Positions 1-7,858 of a DNA stretch of 64,000 nt are shown one piece after another; positions within the stretch are counted from its first letter, which is position 1, and every line of letters starts with the position of its first letter. The notes under the pieces were generated by a model. That model was not told the DNA's origin and made no database searches. It worked only from the letters and a program-made list of their open reading frames with translations. Origin of the DNA: an uncultured Pelagibacteraceae bacterium (GTDB taxonomy: Bacteria; Pseudomonadota; Alphaproteobacteria; Pelagibacterales; Pelagibacteraceae); NCBI GenBank assembly GCA_902546765.1, contig CACCLG010000004.1, positions 1 to 64,000 on the forward strand. Reading direction: 5' to 3'. The position numbers and the translations under genes were made by a program.

Positions 1-473
1 GTAAAAACGTACGATTTACTGAGAATATACTTCAAGAAAACCAATCAGTAAGAATTGAAATAAAAAGTTTTGATATTGCTGAATGCAATCCTTTTGAAAA
101 AAAAGAACTCAACTTAAAAAAAAATGACAAAGTTACACGCATAAATAGCATAGGTTTTGTCAACAATTCACCTTCTGTAATAACTTTCAGATCGATTCCT
201 TATAAAAAATTTCCAAAATTTATTAATTATTTTGTTAAAAAACAATCAGTAACCAAAGCTTTTAATTTATTGAATATCAAACTAATTAAAAGATCAAAAA
301 CTCTAATCAATGCTGAAATTGCAGACAAAATAAAATCAAATTTATTAAATATAAATGAGGGGGAAGCACTATTAAAAACTACATCTGTTAATGTCGATTT
401 TAAAAACAATCCTATAGAGTTAAGTGAAAGTTATTTTATAGGATCTAAAATTCAATTTTTAATAAAAAATTAG
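1..473 (+). CDS. phnF: PhnF-like GntR/UTRA transcriptional regulator, 3' part
   Basis: The open frame runs from base 3 to the TAG at 471-473, so the gene starts before the window. The visible ~156 residues fit the UTRA ligand-binding domain of GntR-family regulators. The ending '...EGEALLKTTSVNVDFKNNP' followed by 'IELSESYFIGSKIQFLI' is the typical final beta-strand pair of PhnF/HutC-type proteins. The N-terminal winged helix is outside the window. It lies 107 bp upstream of phnC on the same strand, so it probably controls phosphonate uptake or catabolism in response to a phosphonate-derived ligand. The UTRA family is clear. The PhnF name rests on the neighbouring transporter. The ORF track lists only an internal Met (270) as a start, which would cut the domain. 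Confidence 0.72.
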   Translation, partial: KNVRFTENILQENQSVRIEIKSFDIAECNPFEKKELNLKKNDKVTRINSIGFVNNSPSVITFRSIPYKKFPKFINYFVKKQSVTKAFNLLNIKLIKRSKTLINAEIADKIKSNLLNINEGEALLKTTSVNVDFKNNPIELSESYFIGSKIQFLIKN

Positions 474-493
474 ATTTTCTACCTTAGGTTTAA

Positions 494-555
494 ATTTCAT
501 ATAACTTAAACAAAATTTAAAAGATTCATTAATAATATTTTAACATTTATTAAAG
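494..555 (+). promoter_or_regulatory. candidate PhoB-box-like repeats upstream of phnC
   Basis: The phnF-phnC gap contains 7-mers phased at 11 bp with 4-bp spacers: ATTTCAT, CTTAAAC, TTTAAAA, CATTAAT, TTTTAAC, ATTAAAG. CTTAAAC+AAAA and TTTTAAC resemble the repeats seen upstream of pstS. The gap is so AT-rich that chance phasing is quite possible, so this is a weak call. Confidence 0.25.
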
Positions 556-580
556 ATTAGAGGGTTAACAATTTCCTCAA

Positions 581-1405
581 ATGATTATTGAAAAGGTTAA
601 CAAATTTTTCGGTGATAATCATGCCGTTAAAAACGTTTCTTTTGAGGTTAACAAACCTCAAATGATAGGAATCATAGGTAGATCTGGGGCTGGTAAATCA
701 ACATTACTAAGAATTATAAATCGACTTACCGACGCAACAGATGGGTCGATTGAAATTGAAGGTCAAAATATTCTAGATTTAAAAAGTAAGGAAAAGAGAT
801 CATGGCAAAGAAACTGTGCAATGATTTTTCAACAATTTAATTTAGTCCCACGATTAGATGTTCTAACAAATGTAATATTAGGCAGATTAAATTATCAGGG
901 CTCATTTAGAGCATCTTTAAAAATGTTTTCTCGAGATGAAAGAGCTGATGCTCTGATTTTACTCAATAACTTAGGTATGGCTAACACTGCCCTTCAAAGA
1001 GCTGAAACGTTATCTGGAGGTCAACAGCAACGTGTAGCTATATGTAGAGCTTTGATGCAAAATCCTAAAATGATTTTAGCAGATGAACCAATTGCATCTT
1101 TAGATCCAATGAATGCAAGAATGGTAATGGAATCATTAAGAAAAATTCATGACGAAAAAAATTTAACAGTTATTTCAAATCTTCATACACTTGATACAGC
1201 AAAAACTTATTGTGATCGAATTATTGGAATGAAAGATGGTGAAATAGTCTTTGATGATTTGCCTGAAAAATTATCACATAAACTTGCAAGAGAAATTTAT
1301 GGTGCAGAGGCTGATGAAGCTTTTGAGCCACAAGTAACATCTACAGAGCTTAAAACAAAAAATAAATTAAATGGAGATGTTGAGAAAGAATTTGCAACTG
1401 CATGA
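581..1405 (+). CDS. phnC: phosphonate ABC transporter, ATP-binding protein
   Basis: This is the cytoplasmic ATPase that powers phosphonate import with PhnD and the two PhnE permeases. The Walker A motif GRSGAGKST is at residues ~33-41. The Q-loop 'FQQFNLVPR', the signature LSGGQQQRV, the Walker B 'MILADEP' and a switch histidine in 'SNLHTLD' are all intact. At 274 aa it is a normal length for PhnC. '[15 protein letters not shown]'-type sequence after the Q-loop is typical of PhnC rather than PstB or amino-acid ATPases. It leads a same-strand cluster with phnD 60 bp downstream. The ATG at 581 has only a distant purine stretch (AGAGGG), so the start is less certain than the family. Confidence 0.93.
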   Translation: MIIEKVNKFFGDNHAVKNVSFEVNKPQMIGIIGRSGAGKSTLLRIINRLTDATDGSIEIEGQNILDLKSKEKRSWQRNCAMIFQQFNLVPRLDVLTNVILGRLNYQGSFRASLKMFSRDERADALILLNNLGMANTALQRAETLSGGQQQRVAICRALMQNPKMILADEPIASLDPMNARMVMESLRKIHDEKNLTVISNLHTLDTAKTYCDRIIGMKDGEIVFDDLPEKLSHKLAREIYGAEADEAFEPQVTSTELKTKNKLNGDVEKEFATA

Positions 1406-1465
1406 GATCAATAACTCATCGTTACAAATAAGTCGTTAGACTAAAATTATAAAAAGGAGATAATT

Positions 1466-2416
1466 ATGTTTAATAAACTAACAAGAGTTATTGCACTTTT
1501 GGCTATGGTGTTTTTTTCAACTCAAGCTAATGCAGTAACTTACACAGGTCCAAAAATGGACTTAAGTAAATACCAACCAGAATTTAGAGTTGGTTTTTTA
1601 GGTGACGAAGCAGCTCAAGATATTATAGCTAGAAATGAATGTTTCATGCCGTATATCGAAGCCGCTTATGGTGTACCAGCTAAATTTTTTACTTTTAAAG
1701 ACTACGCTGGAACAATGGAGTCGATGCTAGGTGGTAATCTAGATTACACTTGGTTCGGTTCTTCAGGATATGCGGGTATGTATTTAAAAGATCCAACTGC
1801 AGTAGTACCAGTACTAACAAGAATGCAGCCAACTGGTGATATGGGTTACTACTCTGTTGCAGTAGCAACTAAATCATCTGGAATTAAATCAATGGAAGAC
1901 CTTAAAGGTAAATCCTTTGGTTGGGCTGACCCTAACTCTACATCAGGTTTTTTAATTCCGTCAATTGAATTAAAGGCTATGGGTATGGATCCAGATACAT
2001 ATTTTTCAAAAACACAGTTTTCTGGAGGACATGAAAACAATGTATTAGCGGTAATGAATGGTGATGTTGATGCTGGTGTAACATGGGTATCTGGTGTTGG
2101 TAGCTGGGAAGAAGGATATTCGTCAGGGAATTTAAGAAAAATGGTTGATAAAGGGATTTTAAATATGGACGACATTGTTCAAATTTGGTCTTCAAAATTA
2201 ATTCCTAATGGTCCAATTGTGATGCCTACTTTTTTACCTGTTAGAGCACACCAAGTAATGATTGGTTTAAAGCAATGGATACACGAGAACGATCCAAAAT
2301 GTAGCGAAAACGTTGCAAACGGGATTGTAAAAAAATGGGTTCCGGTGGATCATTCTTTTTACGAGTCAGTTGTAGCTGCAAGAAAAGCTAAAATTGAAGC
2401 GCAAAAAAATAATTAA
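1466..2416 (+). CDS. phnD: phosphonate ABC transporter, substrate-binding protein
   Basis: This is the periplasmic binding protein of the phosphonate importer, 316 aa. The N-terminal signal peptide ends at about 'STQANA'. The mature part has PhnD-family features: 'RVGFLGDEAAQDIIARNE' at the start, 'DYTWFGSSGY' and 'ADPNSTSGFLIPS' forming the phosphonate pocket, and 'FSGGHENNVLAVMNGDVDAG'. A strong ribosome binding site (AAAGGAGATAATT) precedes the ATG. A perfect 11-bp hairpin follows the stop codon, which probably raises phnD expression relative to the permeases. Which phosphonates it binds cannot be read from the sequence. Confidence 0.93.
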   Translation: MFNKLTRVIALLAMVFFSTQANAVTYTGPKMDLSKYQPEFRVGFLGDEAAQDIIARNECFMPYIEAAYGVPAKFFTFKDYAGTMESMLGGNLDYTWFGSSGYAGMYLKDPTAVVPVLTRMQPTGDMGYYSVAVATKSSGIKSMEDLKGKSFGWADPNSTSGFLIPSIELKAMGMDPDTYFSKTQFSGGHENNVLAVMNGDVDAGVTWVSGVGSWEEGYSSGNLRKMVDKGILNMDDIVQIWSSKLIPNGPIVMPTFLPVRAHQVMIGLKQWIHENDPKCSENVANGIVKKWVPVDHSFYESVVAARKAKIEAQKNN

Positions 2417-2433
2417 TTAAACCCCCTATAATT

Positions 2434-2462
2434 AGAGGCAAAGACTGTAAATCTTTGCCTCT
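2434..2462 (+). terminator. intra-operon hairpin between phnD and phnE
   Basis: AGAGGCAAAGA pairs perfectly with TCTTTGCCTCT around a 7-nt loop, and the stem is followed by GATTTATTTTT. It sits in the 64-bp gap between the binding protein and the first permease. A leaky terminator or mRNA-stabilising hairpin here would allow high PhnD and low PhnE synthesis, as seen in many ABC importer operons. Confidence 0.75.
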
Positions 2463-2480
2463 GATTTATTTTTAAAAATT

Positions 2481-3335
2481 ATGGCAAAAGCCTTACCTGC
2501 CAACCTAGAACAAATTGAAGTTAATTTAAAAAAATTAACAAACCAGAGAACTAGGTCCTCGCTACTTGGAATTGCAATTCTAATATTAATTTTTTTTGGT
2601 GGTACCTTGGTATCGTTAGAAGCAAATGCAGGGTCTTTTGGAAGAGGTATAGCTAATTTTTTTAACTACCCTAGAGATTTATTTGTAGACACTTTTGAGA
2701 TGGGATGGAAATATTGGCCAAGAGTTATTAAGTATATTCCTGAATTAATTATTACTTTAAATATTGCTTTATTTTCAACTTCTATAGGTTTTATTTTAGC
2801 AATTATATTTGCAATTTTTTCAAGTAGGAACCTAATTAGAAACAAAAGAGTTATTCAATTTACAAAATTTTTAATGGATGTGACAAGATCATTTCCAACA
2901 TTAATAATAGCAATGGTGTTTTTATATCTAATGGGTAAATCATCTTTACCAGCTGTAATTGCTATAACAATACATACTGCTGGAGCACTTGGTAAATTAT
3001 TTACAGAGGCTATAGAAAATTGTGATGGAAAACCTATTGAAGGTTTAAGTTCTGTTGGTGCAACTTGGACACAGAAGATAAGATTTTCAGTTCTTCCCCA
3101 GGTACTACCTTTGTTTTTAAGTTATGGAATATTGAGGTTAGAAATTAATGTTAGAGAATCTACAATATTAGGTTTTGTTGGTGCAGGTGGAATTGGAGAA
3201 ATGTTAGCGGCTCTAATTCAGTGGAATTATGGAGCTGATGTTTTAGCGTGTATGTTCTTACTGGTTGGTACGATAATTGCATTAGATTATTTGTCTGCAT
3301 ATTGGAGACATAAATTAATTGGAGCAAATCAATGA
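2481..3335 (+). CDS. phnE: phosphonate ABC transporter, permease PhnE
   Basis: This is an inner-membrane permease of 284 aa. It has an N-terminal membrane helix (~28-46) and then a binding-protein-dependent transport domain. The EAA-type loop 'EAIENCDGKPIEGLSSVGAT', for docking PhnC, is visible, followed by 'RESTILGFVGAGGIGEML', which is highly characteristic of PhnE. It is translationally coupled to the next permease by an ATGA overlap. It is expected to pair with PhnE2 as a heterodimer. Confidence 0.92.
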   Translation: MAKALPANLEQIEVNLKKLTNQRTRSSLLGIAILILIFFGGTLVSLEANAGSFGRGIANFFNYPRDLFVDTFEMGWKYWPRVIKYIPELIITLNIALFSTSIGFILAIIFAIFSSRNLIRNKRVIQFTKFLMDVTRSFPTLIIAMVFLYLMGKSSLPAVIAITIHTAGALGKLFTEAIENCDGKPIEGLSSVGATWTQKIRFSVLPQVLPLFLSYGILRLEINVRESTILGFVGAGGIGEMLAALIQWNYGADVLACMFLLVGTIIALDYLSAYWRHKLIGANQ

Positions 3336-4732
3336 GTTCTAGTTTAGCTATTCAAAGAGAAAATATTCGTAAATTATTTCCTGACACATTTAAACAAGCC
3401 AGAAAGAGTAGATTAAGAGGCCAAATAATTTTTTTTCTCGTCTTAGTATATTTAATAGTAGGTTTTTTTACTTTAGATGTTGTTGATATCCCAAAAAAAT
3501 GGAAACCACAAAATGCTGCTATGTTTGTCTTAGACACATATGCACACAAAGATCATGTAACAATGAAATGGGAAAATCATGAGGATATTAAAATAGCTTT
3601 TGAAGGAAATTATAGAAGTATTTATGGAAGAGATAATCTTGATAAATCAATTCCAGATTGGTTTTACAAAAATTCTGATAATGTTGGCAATGTAGTTGAG
3701 TTTAATAATAAAGGTAAGGCAATATTATACAAAGATAAAGTCGAGATTGTAAATTTTCCAAAATATGAGAGAGATTTTACCATAAAATTAAATTCTAATG
3801 GTAAACCTTACCTTGTAGGTTCAGAGGATTTGGTCATAGAAGATTTAAAAGGTTTTAGAATCACAGAAAATAGAGTTGAATTTAGACCAACTTTGTATGA
3901 GAGAATTCAAGTATATCCAAAAAAAGTTGAAATTCATCGTTACAGTATCGGATGGAAATATTTTTGGTTTGATTTCTCAAGTCCGTTAGAACCATATAGC
4001 TTTTTCGAAGCATTAGGTTTGACTTTTTCTAAAGAAAGAGTTGTTCCTGAAATGTCTAATTTAAAACTTTTCTTAACAGAGATTAAGGATAATGAAGCAT
4101 TTATGCACGGTAGAGTTTGGTGGGCAATGCTCGAAACAATAGTTATGGCTGTACTTGGGACAATGTTTGCTACGGTAATGGCTCTGCCCTTGTCATTCCT
4201 TGCTGCATACAACGTTACACCTATTAAAGCTCTAAGATTTACGTTAAGAAGATTATTTGATACTTTAAGAGGAATAGACTTTTTAATTTGGAGTTTAATA
4301 TTTTTAAGAGCTTTTGGTCCAGGACCCTTCACTGGTATTTTTGCGATTGGTTTTACTGATACAGGTACTTTAGGTAAATTATATTCTGAAGCAATTGAAA
4401 ATACTGAGAAGAAACAACAAGAAGGAGTTCAATCTACAGGGGCTAGCAAATTTCTACAACATAGATTTGGTATAATTCCTCAAATACTTCCAATTTTTGT
4501 ATCTCAATCCTTATACTATTTAGAGTCAAATACTAGAGGAGCCGTAATAATAGGTGCAATGGGCGCAGGAGGAATTGGTTTACAATTTTTAGGTGCACTA
4601 GGTACTGGAAATGATTTTGAAAATGTCGCCTACATGGCAATATTAGTTTTGGCTGTAGTAATATTTATGGATAGATTATCTGCTTGGCTTAGAAGAATAT
4701 TAATTGGATCAGATCAATTAATTGTAAGGTAA
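3332..4732 (+). CDS. phnE: phosphonate ABC transporter, long permease PhnE2
   Basis: This is the second PhnE permease, unusually long at 466 aa. A membrane helix at ~31-49 is followed by about 215 hydrophilic residues (~50-265) that are probably extracytoplasmic. A standard permease domain follows from ~268, with the EAA loop 'EAIENTEKKQQEGVQSTGAS' and 'RGAVIIGAMGAGGIG'. Ordinary PhnE proteins are about 260-290 aa, so the insertion nearly doubles the protein. It overlaps phnE1 by 4 bp and ends the operon. The insert matches no domain I recognise. It may contact PhnD or the envelope, by analogy with the large insert in the PstA of this window. Confidence 0.88.
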   Translation: MSSSLAIQRENIRKLFPDTFKQARKSRLRGQIIFFLVLVYLIVGFFTLDVVDIPKKWKPQNAAMFVLDTYAHKDHVTMKWENHEDIKIAFEGNYRSIYGRDNLDKSIPDWFYKNSDNVGNVVEFNNKGKAILYKDKVEIVNFPKYERDFTIKLNSNGKPYLVGSEDLVIEDLKGFRITENRVEFRPTLYERIQVYPKKVEIHRYSIGWKYFWFDFSSPLEPYSFFEALGLTFSKERVVPEMSNLKLFLTEIKDNEAFMHGRVWWAMLETIVMAVLGTMFATVMALPLSFLAAYNVTPIKALRFTLRRLFDTLRGIDFLIWSLIFLRAFGPGPFTGIFAIGFTDTGTLGKLYSEAIENTEKKQQEGVQSTGASKFLQHRFGIIPQILPIFVSQSLYYLESNTRGAVIIGAMGAGGIGLQFLGALGTGNDFENVAYMAILVLAVVIFMDRLSAWLRRILIGSDQLIVR

Positions 4733-4799
4733 ATAGAAAAAATACCTTTATCAAAAATTTTTCTAGAAATTTTAATTTAAGAATTTAAAAAGATAAAAA

Positions 4800-5228
4800 T
4801 CAATCTTTCCAGAATTTCCACCAAGGTTTTTCTTCCTTTGTTATCTCATTATTGTCAACAACAACTTTAGTTATAGATGGATCCTCTCCATCTACTAATC
4901 CTGCTCTAGCAGTTGTTTTAGCGTCTTCTAATTTTAGTTTTGCCTCAAAAACTCTGTTTTCATTACACAATTTCATGCCCTCTTTCATTAATGCTTCTGC
5001 CTCAGATGCTTTTTCGGGACTAGATCTTGAAATATCATTTTTAACAGTGGCTCTTAACATAAGTACGCCAGGGTCTTCACAATTCCCTATTTCATTTTTA
5101 AATGTATCCTCAGTATTTTGTGAATAACTACTGCCGGCTTGTTGCTCTGTTATTTTAGCATGATTGTCAGCTTGAGTAATAGAAATTGTGGATAAAGTTA
5201 ATATAAATGAGATTAGGATTTTATTCAT
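4800..5228 (-). CDS. small secreted protein of unknown function
   Basis: It encodes 142 aa with a clear signal peptide ending near 'ITQADNHA'. The mature part has three Cys (in 'IGNCEDPG' and 'MKLCNEN'-type contexts), a predicted helical middle ('RSSPEKASEAEALMKEG') and a Trp/Lys-rich tail 'KPWWKFWKD'. I do not recognise a family. It is convergent with phnE2 and divergent from the MFS gene. Its upstream region carries a PhoB-box-like repeat with the same geometry as that of the PhnZ-like gene, so phosphate control is plausible. The ATG at 5228 has no obvious ribosome binding site, consistent with a near-leaderless transcript. Confidence 0.72.
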   Translation of the reverse strand: MNKILISFILTLSTISITQADNHAKITEQQAGSSYSQNTEDTFKNEIGNCEDPGVLMLRATVKNDISRSSPEKASEAEALMKEGMKLCNENRVFEAKLKLEDAKTTARAGLVDGEDPSITKVVVDNNEITKEEKPWWKFWKD

Positions 5229-5239
5229 AATAATCTATT

Positions 5240-5268
5240 AACTTACTTTTGTTAAAAAAATGTTAAAG
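5240..5268 (-). promoter_or_regulatory. PhoB-box-like direct repeat upstream of the small secreted protein
   Basis: Read on the minus strand it is CTTTAAC-ATTT-TTTTAAC-AAAA, i.e. two 7-mers at 11-bp spacing. After 10 nt comes TAATAG as a -10-like hexamer, then 6 nt to the ATG. The geometry is identical to the site before the PhnZ-like gene. Confidence 0.5.
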
Positions 5269-5282
5269 AAATAAAAAAATTT

Positions 5283-6455
5283 GTGAAATATTTGTCTGCA
5301 TTTTTAATAGGTATATCAGTTACCTTTTGTTACAGCAGTTGTATGTACCTGTTCTCAGCGTTGTTGCTAACTTGGGAAAACGAACTAGGTATTTCAAGAA
5401 ACAACTTAACTTTTATTTATTCCCTAGGCTTAGTTGTGCATAGTTTACTTTTACCTTTTCTAGGTAAGATTGTAGATAGAAATCTAAGTTTTCCAATGAT
5501 GTGGACCAGTCCTATACTGTTAGGACTAAGTGTAATTTATCTTTCATCAGTAGATACATATGGTGGATTTTTACTTGCTTGGATACTTGTCAGTGCAACC
5601 TCGGGTGGCTGTCTTTATACGATGCTTTTTAGTGTCATTACTATTAATTTAAAATCAAAGGCCAAAACATCTATTGCAATAATTACTTTGTTTGCTGGAT
5701 TTGCAAGCACATACACATTTCCTACTGCTACTTATTTAACAGAACAATATGACTGGAGGTTTACTGTATTTATTTTTGGAATATTAAATATATTGATTAG
5801 TTCACCAGCTAATTATTTTGGTTTCAAAAATATAATTATAAAAGAATTTAAAAAAATTGAAAAGAAAACAGATCAAAATTCAAAGCTTAAAATAATACTT
5901 AAAGATTATAGATTTTGGTTATTTAGTTTTTCATTGTTTGTTATTGGATTTAATATTGGTGCTATTACAACTCATGTAATTCCAATGTTGCAGGAAAAAG
6001 GGATGAGTCTATCCCAAGCTGTATTGACAGCATCTCTGTTTGGACCAGGACAAGTAATAGGTAGAATTTTAGTTATGATATATGGAGGTGATAAGTCAAA
6101 TTTAAAATTATTTGTAATTTGTTTTTACTCGATGGTAATTGGAATGATATTTTTATACTTTATAAATATTAATCATTACTTAGCATTTTTATTTGTTTTA
6201 TTTAATAGTTCAGCATATGGCAGTATGGCTATTTTAAAACCTTTGGTTCAAAATGATACTTTTGGCCAAAAAAACTTTGGCAATATTCATGGTATTTTAG
6301 CTTTACAATATATGATTGGTAGTATTGCTGGTCCATGGATAGGTTCCTTGATATGGAATGTAGGGGGGTATGATTTGTTAATATTAGTATTTTTTGTTTT
6401 AGCAATATTTGGCAACTCGACAGCAATTTTTCTAAACAAAAAAAAATTTATTTAA
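5283..6455 (+). CDS. MFS transporter
   Basis: This is a 390-aa integral membrane protein with about twelve hydrophobic segments and a central charged loop ('KEFKKIEKKTDQNSKLK') separating two six-helix halves, as in the major facilitator superfamily. The start is GTG. It resembles the oxalate/formate-antiporter or monocarboxylate-like MFS branch. No substrate can be assigned from sequence. It is tail-to-tail with the PhnZ-like oxygenase (8-bp overlap) and divergent from the small secreted protein. A role in importing an organophosphonate or exporting its product is only an inference from context. Confidence 0.82.
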   Translation: MKYLSAFLIGISVTFCYSSCMYLFSALLLTWENELGISRNNLTFIYSLGLVVHSLLLPFLGKIVDRNLSFPMMWTSPILLGLSVIYLSSVDTYGGFLLAWILVSATSGGCLYTMLFSVITINLKSKAKTSIAIITLFAGFASTYTFPTATYLTEQYDWRFTVFIFGILNILISSPANYFGFKNIIIKEFKKIEKKTDQNSKLKIILKDYRFWLFSFSLFVIGFNIGAITTHVIPMLQEKGMSLSQAVLTASLFGPGQVIGRILVMIYGGDKSNLKLFVICFYSMVIGMIFLYFININHYLAFLFVLFNSSAYGSMAILKPLVQNDTFGQKNFGNIHGILALQYMIGSIAGPWIGSLIWNVGGYDLLILVFFVLAIFGNSTAIFLNKKKFI

Positions 6456-6999
6456 AACTGCTTTCCACATGTTTATAAAAAAAATTTATATTTGGAATTT
6501 CTAAATTTTCAACTTTAGCAAGATCATCATATTTCCTTAGTCTAACTGCATCTTGCATAAAAGGTTGTTTAATAAATTCGTTTGCCTCTTCTTCAGAAAA
6601 ACTACCACCTTGAACATCCAAACTTCTTTTTGAGGCAATAGATAGAGCCTCATAATATCCTTTCTCATAATAAACTAAATATCTTTTAGCTGGTACATGC
6701 CCTTTAATTAGTCTTGTAACATCTTCTGGAAAAAATTTAGAAAGAAAAAAGGATCCTGAATTCTCATGCTTTTTATCTACTCCTTTTTTGATGGCTTCTT
6801 TATCATTATTAATTAAGTGACCAATATCATGGAATAGAGCTGCAGTTATAAAAAAATTGTTTTCATTATTTTTTTTTGCCAATAATGCACATTGAATTGC
6901 ATGTTCTAGTTGTGAAACTTTTTCATTTCCATATTGTTTGTCTGATCCAATTTCTTCTATAATTTTAAATAAAACGGTTATATTTGATTTAATATCCAC
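6448..6999 (-). CDS. phnZ: PhnZ-like HD-domain mixed-valent diiron oxygenase
   Basis: This 183-aa HD-domain protein closely follows PhnZ, the enzyme that oxidatively cleaves the C-P bond of 2-amino-1-hydroxyethylphosphonate. Residues matching the PhnZ active site appear at nearly the same numbers: Tyr23, Glu26, His33 ('QLEHAIQCA'), His57-Asp58 and His61 ('FHDIGH'), His78, His101 and Lys105 ('GHVPAKRYLV'), and Asp158 or Asp159. The Tyr/Glu pair separates PhnZ-type enzymes from ordinary HD phosphohydrolases. TmpB and PhnZ1 are relatives with other 1-hydroxyphosphonate substrates, so the substrate is open. No 2OG/Fe hydroxylase (PhnY, TmpA or PhnY*) is in the window. The GTG start lies 22 nt from a PhoB-box-like repeat. 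Confidence 0.83.
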   Translation of the reverse strand: MDIKSNITVLFKIIEEIGSDKQYGNEKVSQLEHAIQCALLAKKNNENNFFITAALFHDIGHLINNDKEAIKKGVDKKHENSGSFFLSKFFPEDVTRLIKGHVPAKRYLVYYEKGYYEALSIASKRSLDVQGGSFSEEEANEFIKQPFMQDAVRLRKYDDLAKVENLEIPNINFFYKHVESSFK

Positions 7000-7010
7000 A
7001 ATGTTACTTT

Positions 7011-7050
7011 AAATTAAGAATGTTTCAGTTTTGTTACAATTTAGATTTAG
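7011..7050 (-). promoter_or_regulatory. PhoB-box-like direct repeats upstream of the PhnZ-like gene
   Basis: On the minus strand the repeats read CTAAATC-TAAA-TTGTAAC-AAAA-CTGAAAC-ATTC-TTAATTT, 7-mers at 11-bp intervals. TTGTAAC-AAAA-CTGAAAC is very close to the pstS site. Then 10 nt, the -10-like TAAAGT, 6 nt and the GTG start follow, which predicts a leaderless mRNA. The site also lies within the divergent promoter region of the ArsC-like gene. Confidence 0.6.
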
Positions 7051-7096
7051 CATTCATTAAGTATAGAAAAATAATATATAGTAATAAAAGTTAAAA

Positions 7097-7546
7097 ATGA
7101 AAAAACTTTTATTTGTTTGTACCGGCAATTCTCATAGAAGTATATTGGCTGAAAGTGTAGTTAACAAATATCATAAAGATAAATTTATTGGCTACAGTGC
7201 AGGTAGCAAACCATCTGGAATAATTAATAAATATGTCATTAAATATCTTAATGAAAATAATTTTGATACAAAAAATCTATCTTCTAAAAACTTTAATAAA
7301 TTTTTAGATGAAAAAACAATATTTGACCAGGTATTTACCGTATGCAACAATGCCAGTGATGAAGTTTGTCCAGTCTGGCCATCTCCTGAAAAAATAGTTC
7401 ATTGGGACATTGAGGATCCTGTTCATATCATTAATGAGTTAGAAAATAGTGATAAACCAAATAAAGAAGAGCTGATTTCAACAGAAATACATAAAACTTA
7501 TTCCAATTTAGAAACCAGAATAAATGATTGGATTAAAAATTATTAG
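7097..7546 (+). CDS. arsC: ArsC-type LMW-phosphatase-fold protein (arsenate reductase, copy 1)
   Basis: This is a 149-aa protein with the low-molecular-weight phosphatase P-loop C-X5-R ('FVCTGNSHRS', Cys8-Arg14). A second redox pair is visible in 'VCNNASDEVCPVWP'. That Cys pair is diagnostic of thioredoxin-coupled arsenate reductases, which reduce As(V) to As(III) through a three-cysteine relay. It is clearly paralogous to the second copy at 21.2-21.7 kb, differing in the P-loop (SHR against SAR). It is divergent from the PhnZ-like gene and may share phosphate control. Phosphatase activity is an alternative, but the relay cysteines favour the reductase. Confidence 0.8.
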   Translation: MKKLLFVCTGNSHRSILAESVVNKYHKDKFIGYSAGSKPSGIINKYVIKYLNENNFDTKNLSSKNFNKFLDEKTIFDQVFTVCNNASDEVCPVWPSPEKIVHWDIEDPVHIINELENSDKPNKEELISTEIHKTYSNLETRINDWIKNY

Positions 7547-7624
7547 CTTAAAGACTCATCAATTTTACTGTCAAACTAGAACCACAACTAGAACTTTTGG
7601 AGATGTTTCAAGGTTTTGTAGTAA

Positions 7625-7693
7625 ATGAATGAAGATAATCGGCGTAAACTCTGGAAAATTATTCAGGAAGCTGGCGATTATTTGCGGGATTAG
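7625..7693 (+). other. 22-codon ORF of atypical composition in an intergenic gap
   Basis: ATG to TAG encodes MNEDNRRKLWKIIQEAGDYL plus two residues. The local GC is clearly higher than in the surrounding DNA (CGG, CGT, CTC and GGC codons). It looks like the start or a fragment of a real gene rather than random AT-rich sequence, but it is too short to name and has no convincing ribosome binding site. Confidence 0.3.
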
Positions 7694-7765
7694 AGGGACA
7701 CATTATTCTACACTAACCTACATTAAACTAAAGTATTTATGCGGATACTAAAAAGTTAGCTTAAA

Positions 7766-7858
7766 ATAAATCGAGATGATTGTTTAGAATTTGCTAAAAA
7801 ATATAGTTGGGAAGAAACAGCAAAAATTTTCTTTAAAAATATTTCACCTAATAACTAA
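7766..7858 (+). pseudogene. remnant of a glycosyltransferase C-terminus
   Basis: In one frame the sequence reads 'CLEFAKKYSWEETAKIFFKN' before TAA. This closely resembles the C-terminal helix of group 1 (GT4) glycosyltransferases ('..FA.KYSWE.TA..'). An in-frame TAG lies just upstream (7754-7756) and no start or catalytic part remains. The rest of the 346-bp gap from 7547 to 7892 holds only the short ORF above. This is most simply the scar of a deletion or insertion event. Confidence 0.55.

Noticed and set aside
4733-4799. Hairpin-like AT sequence between phnE2 and the secreted protein gene
   Set aside because: The stem is AT-only with a bulge and cannot be told from background composition.
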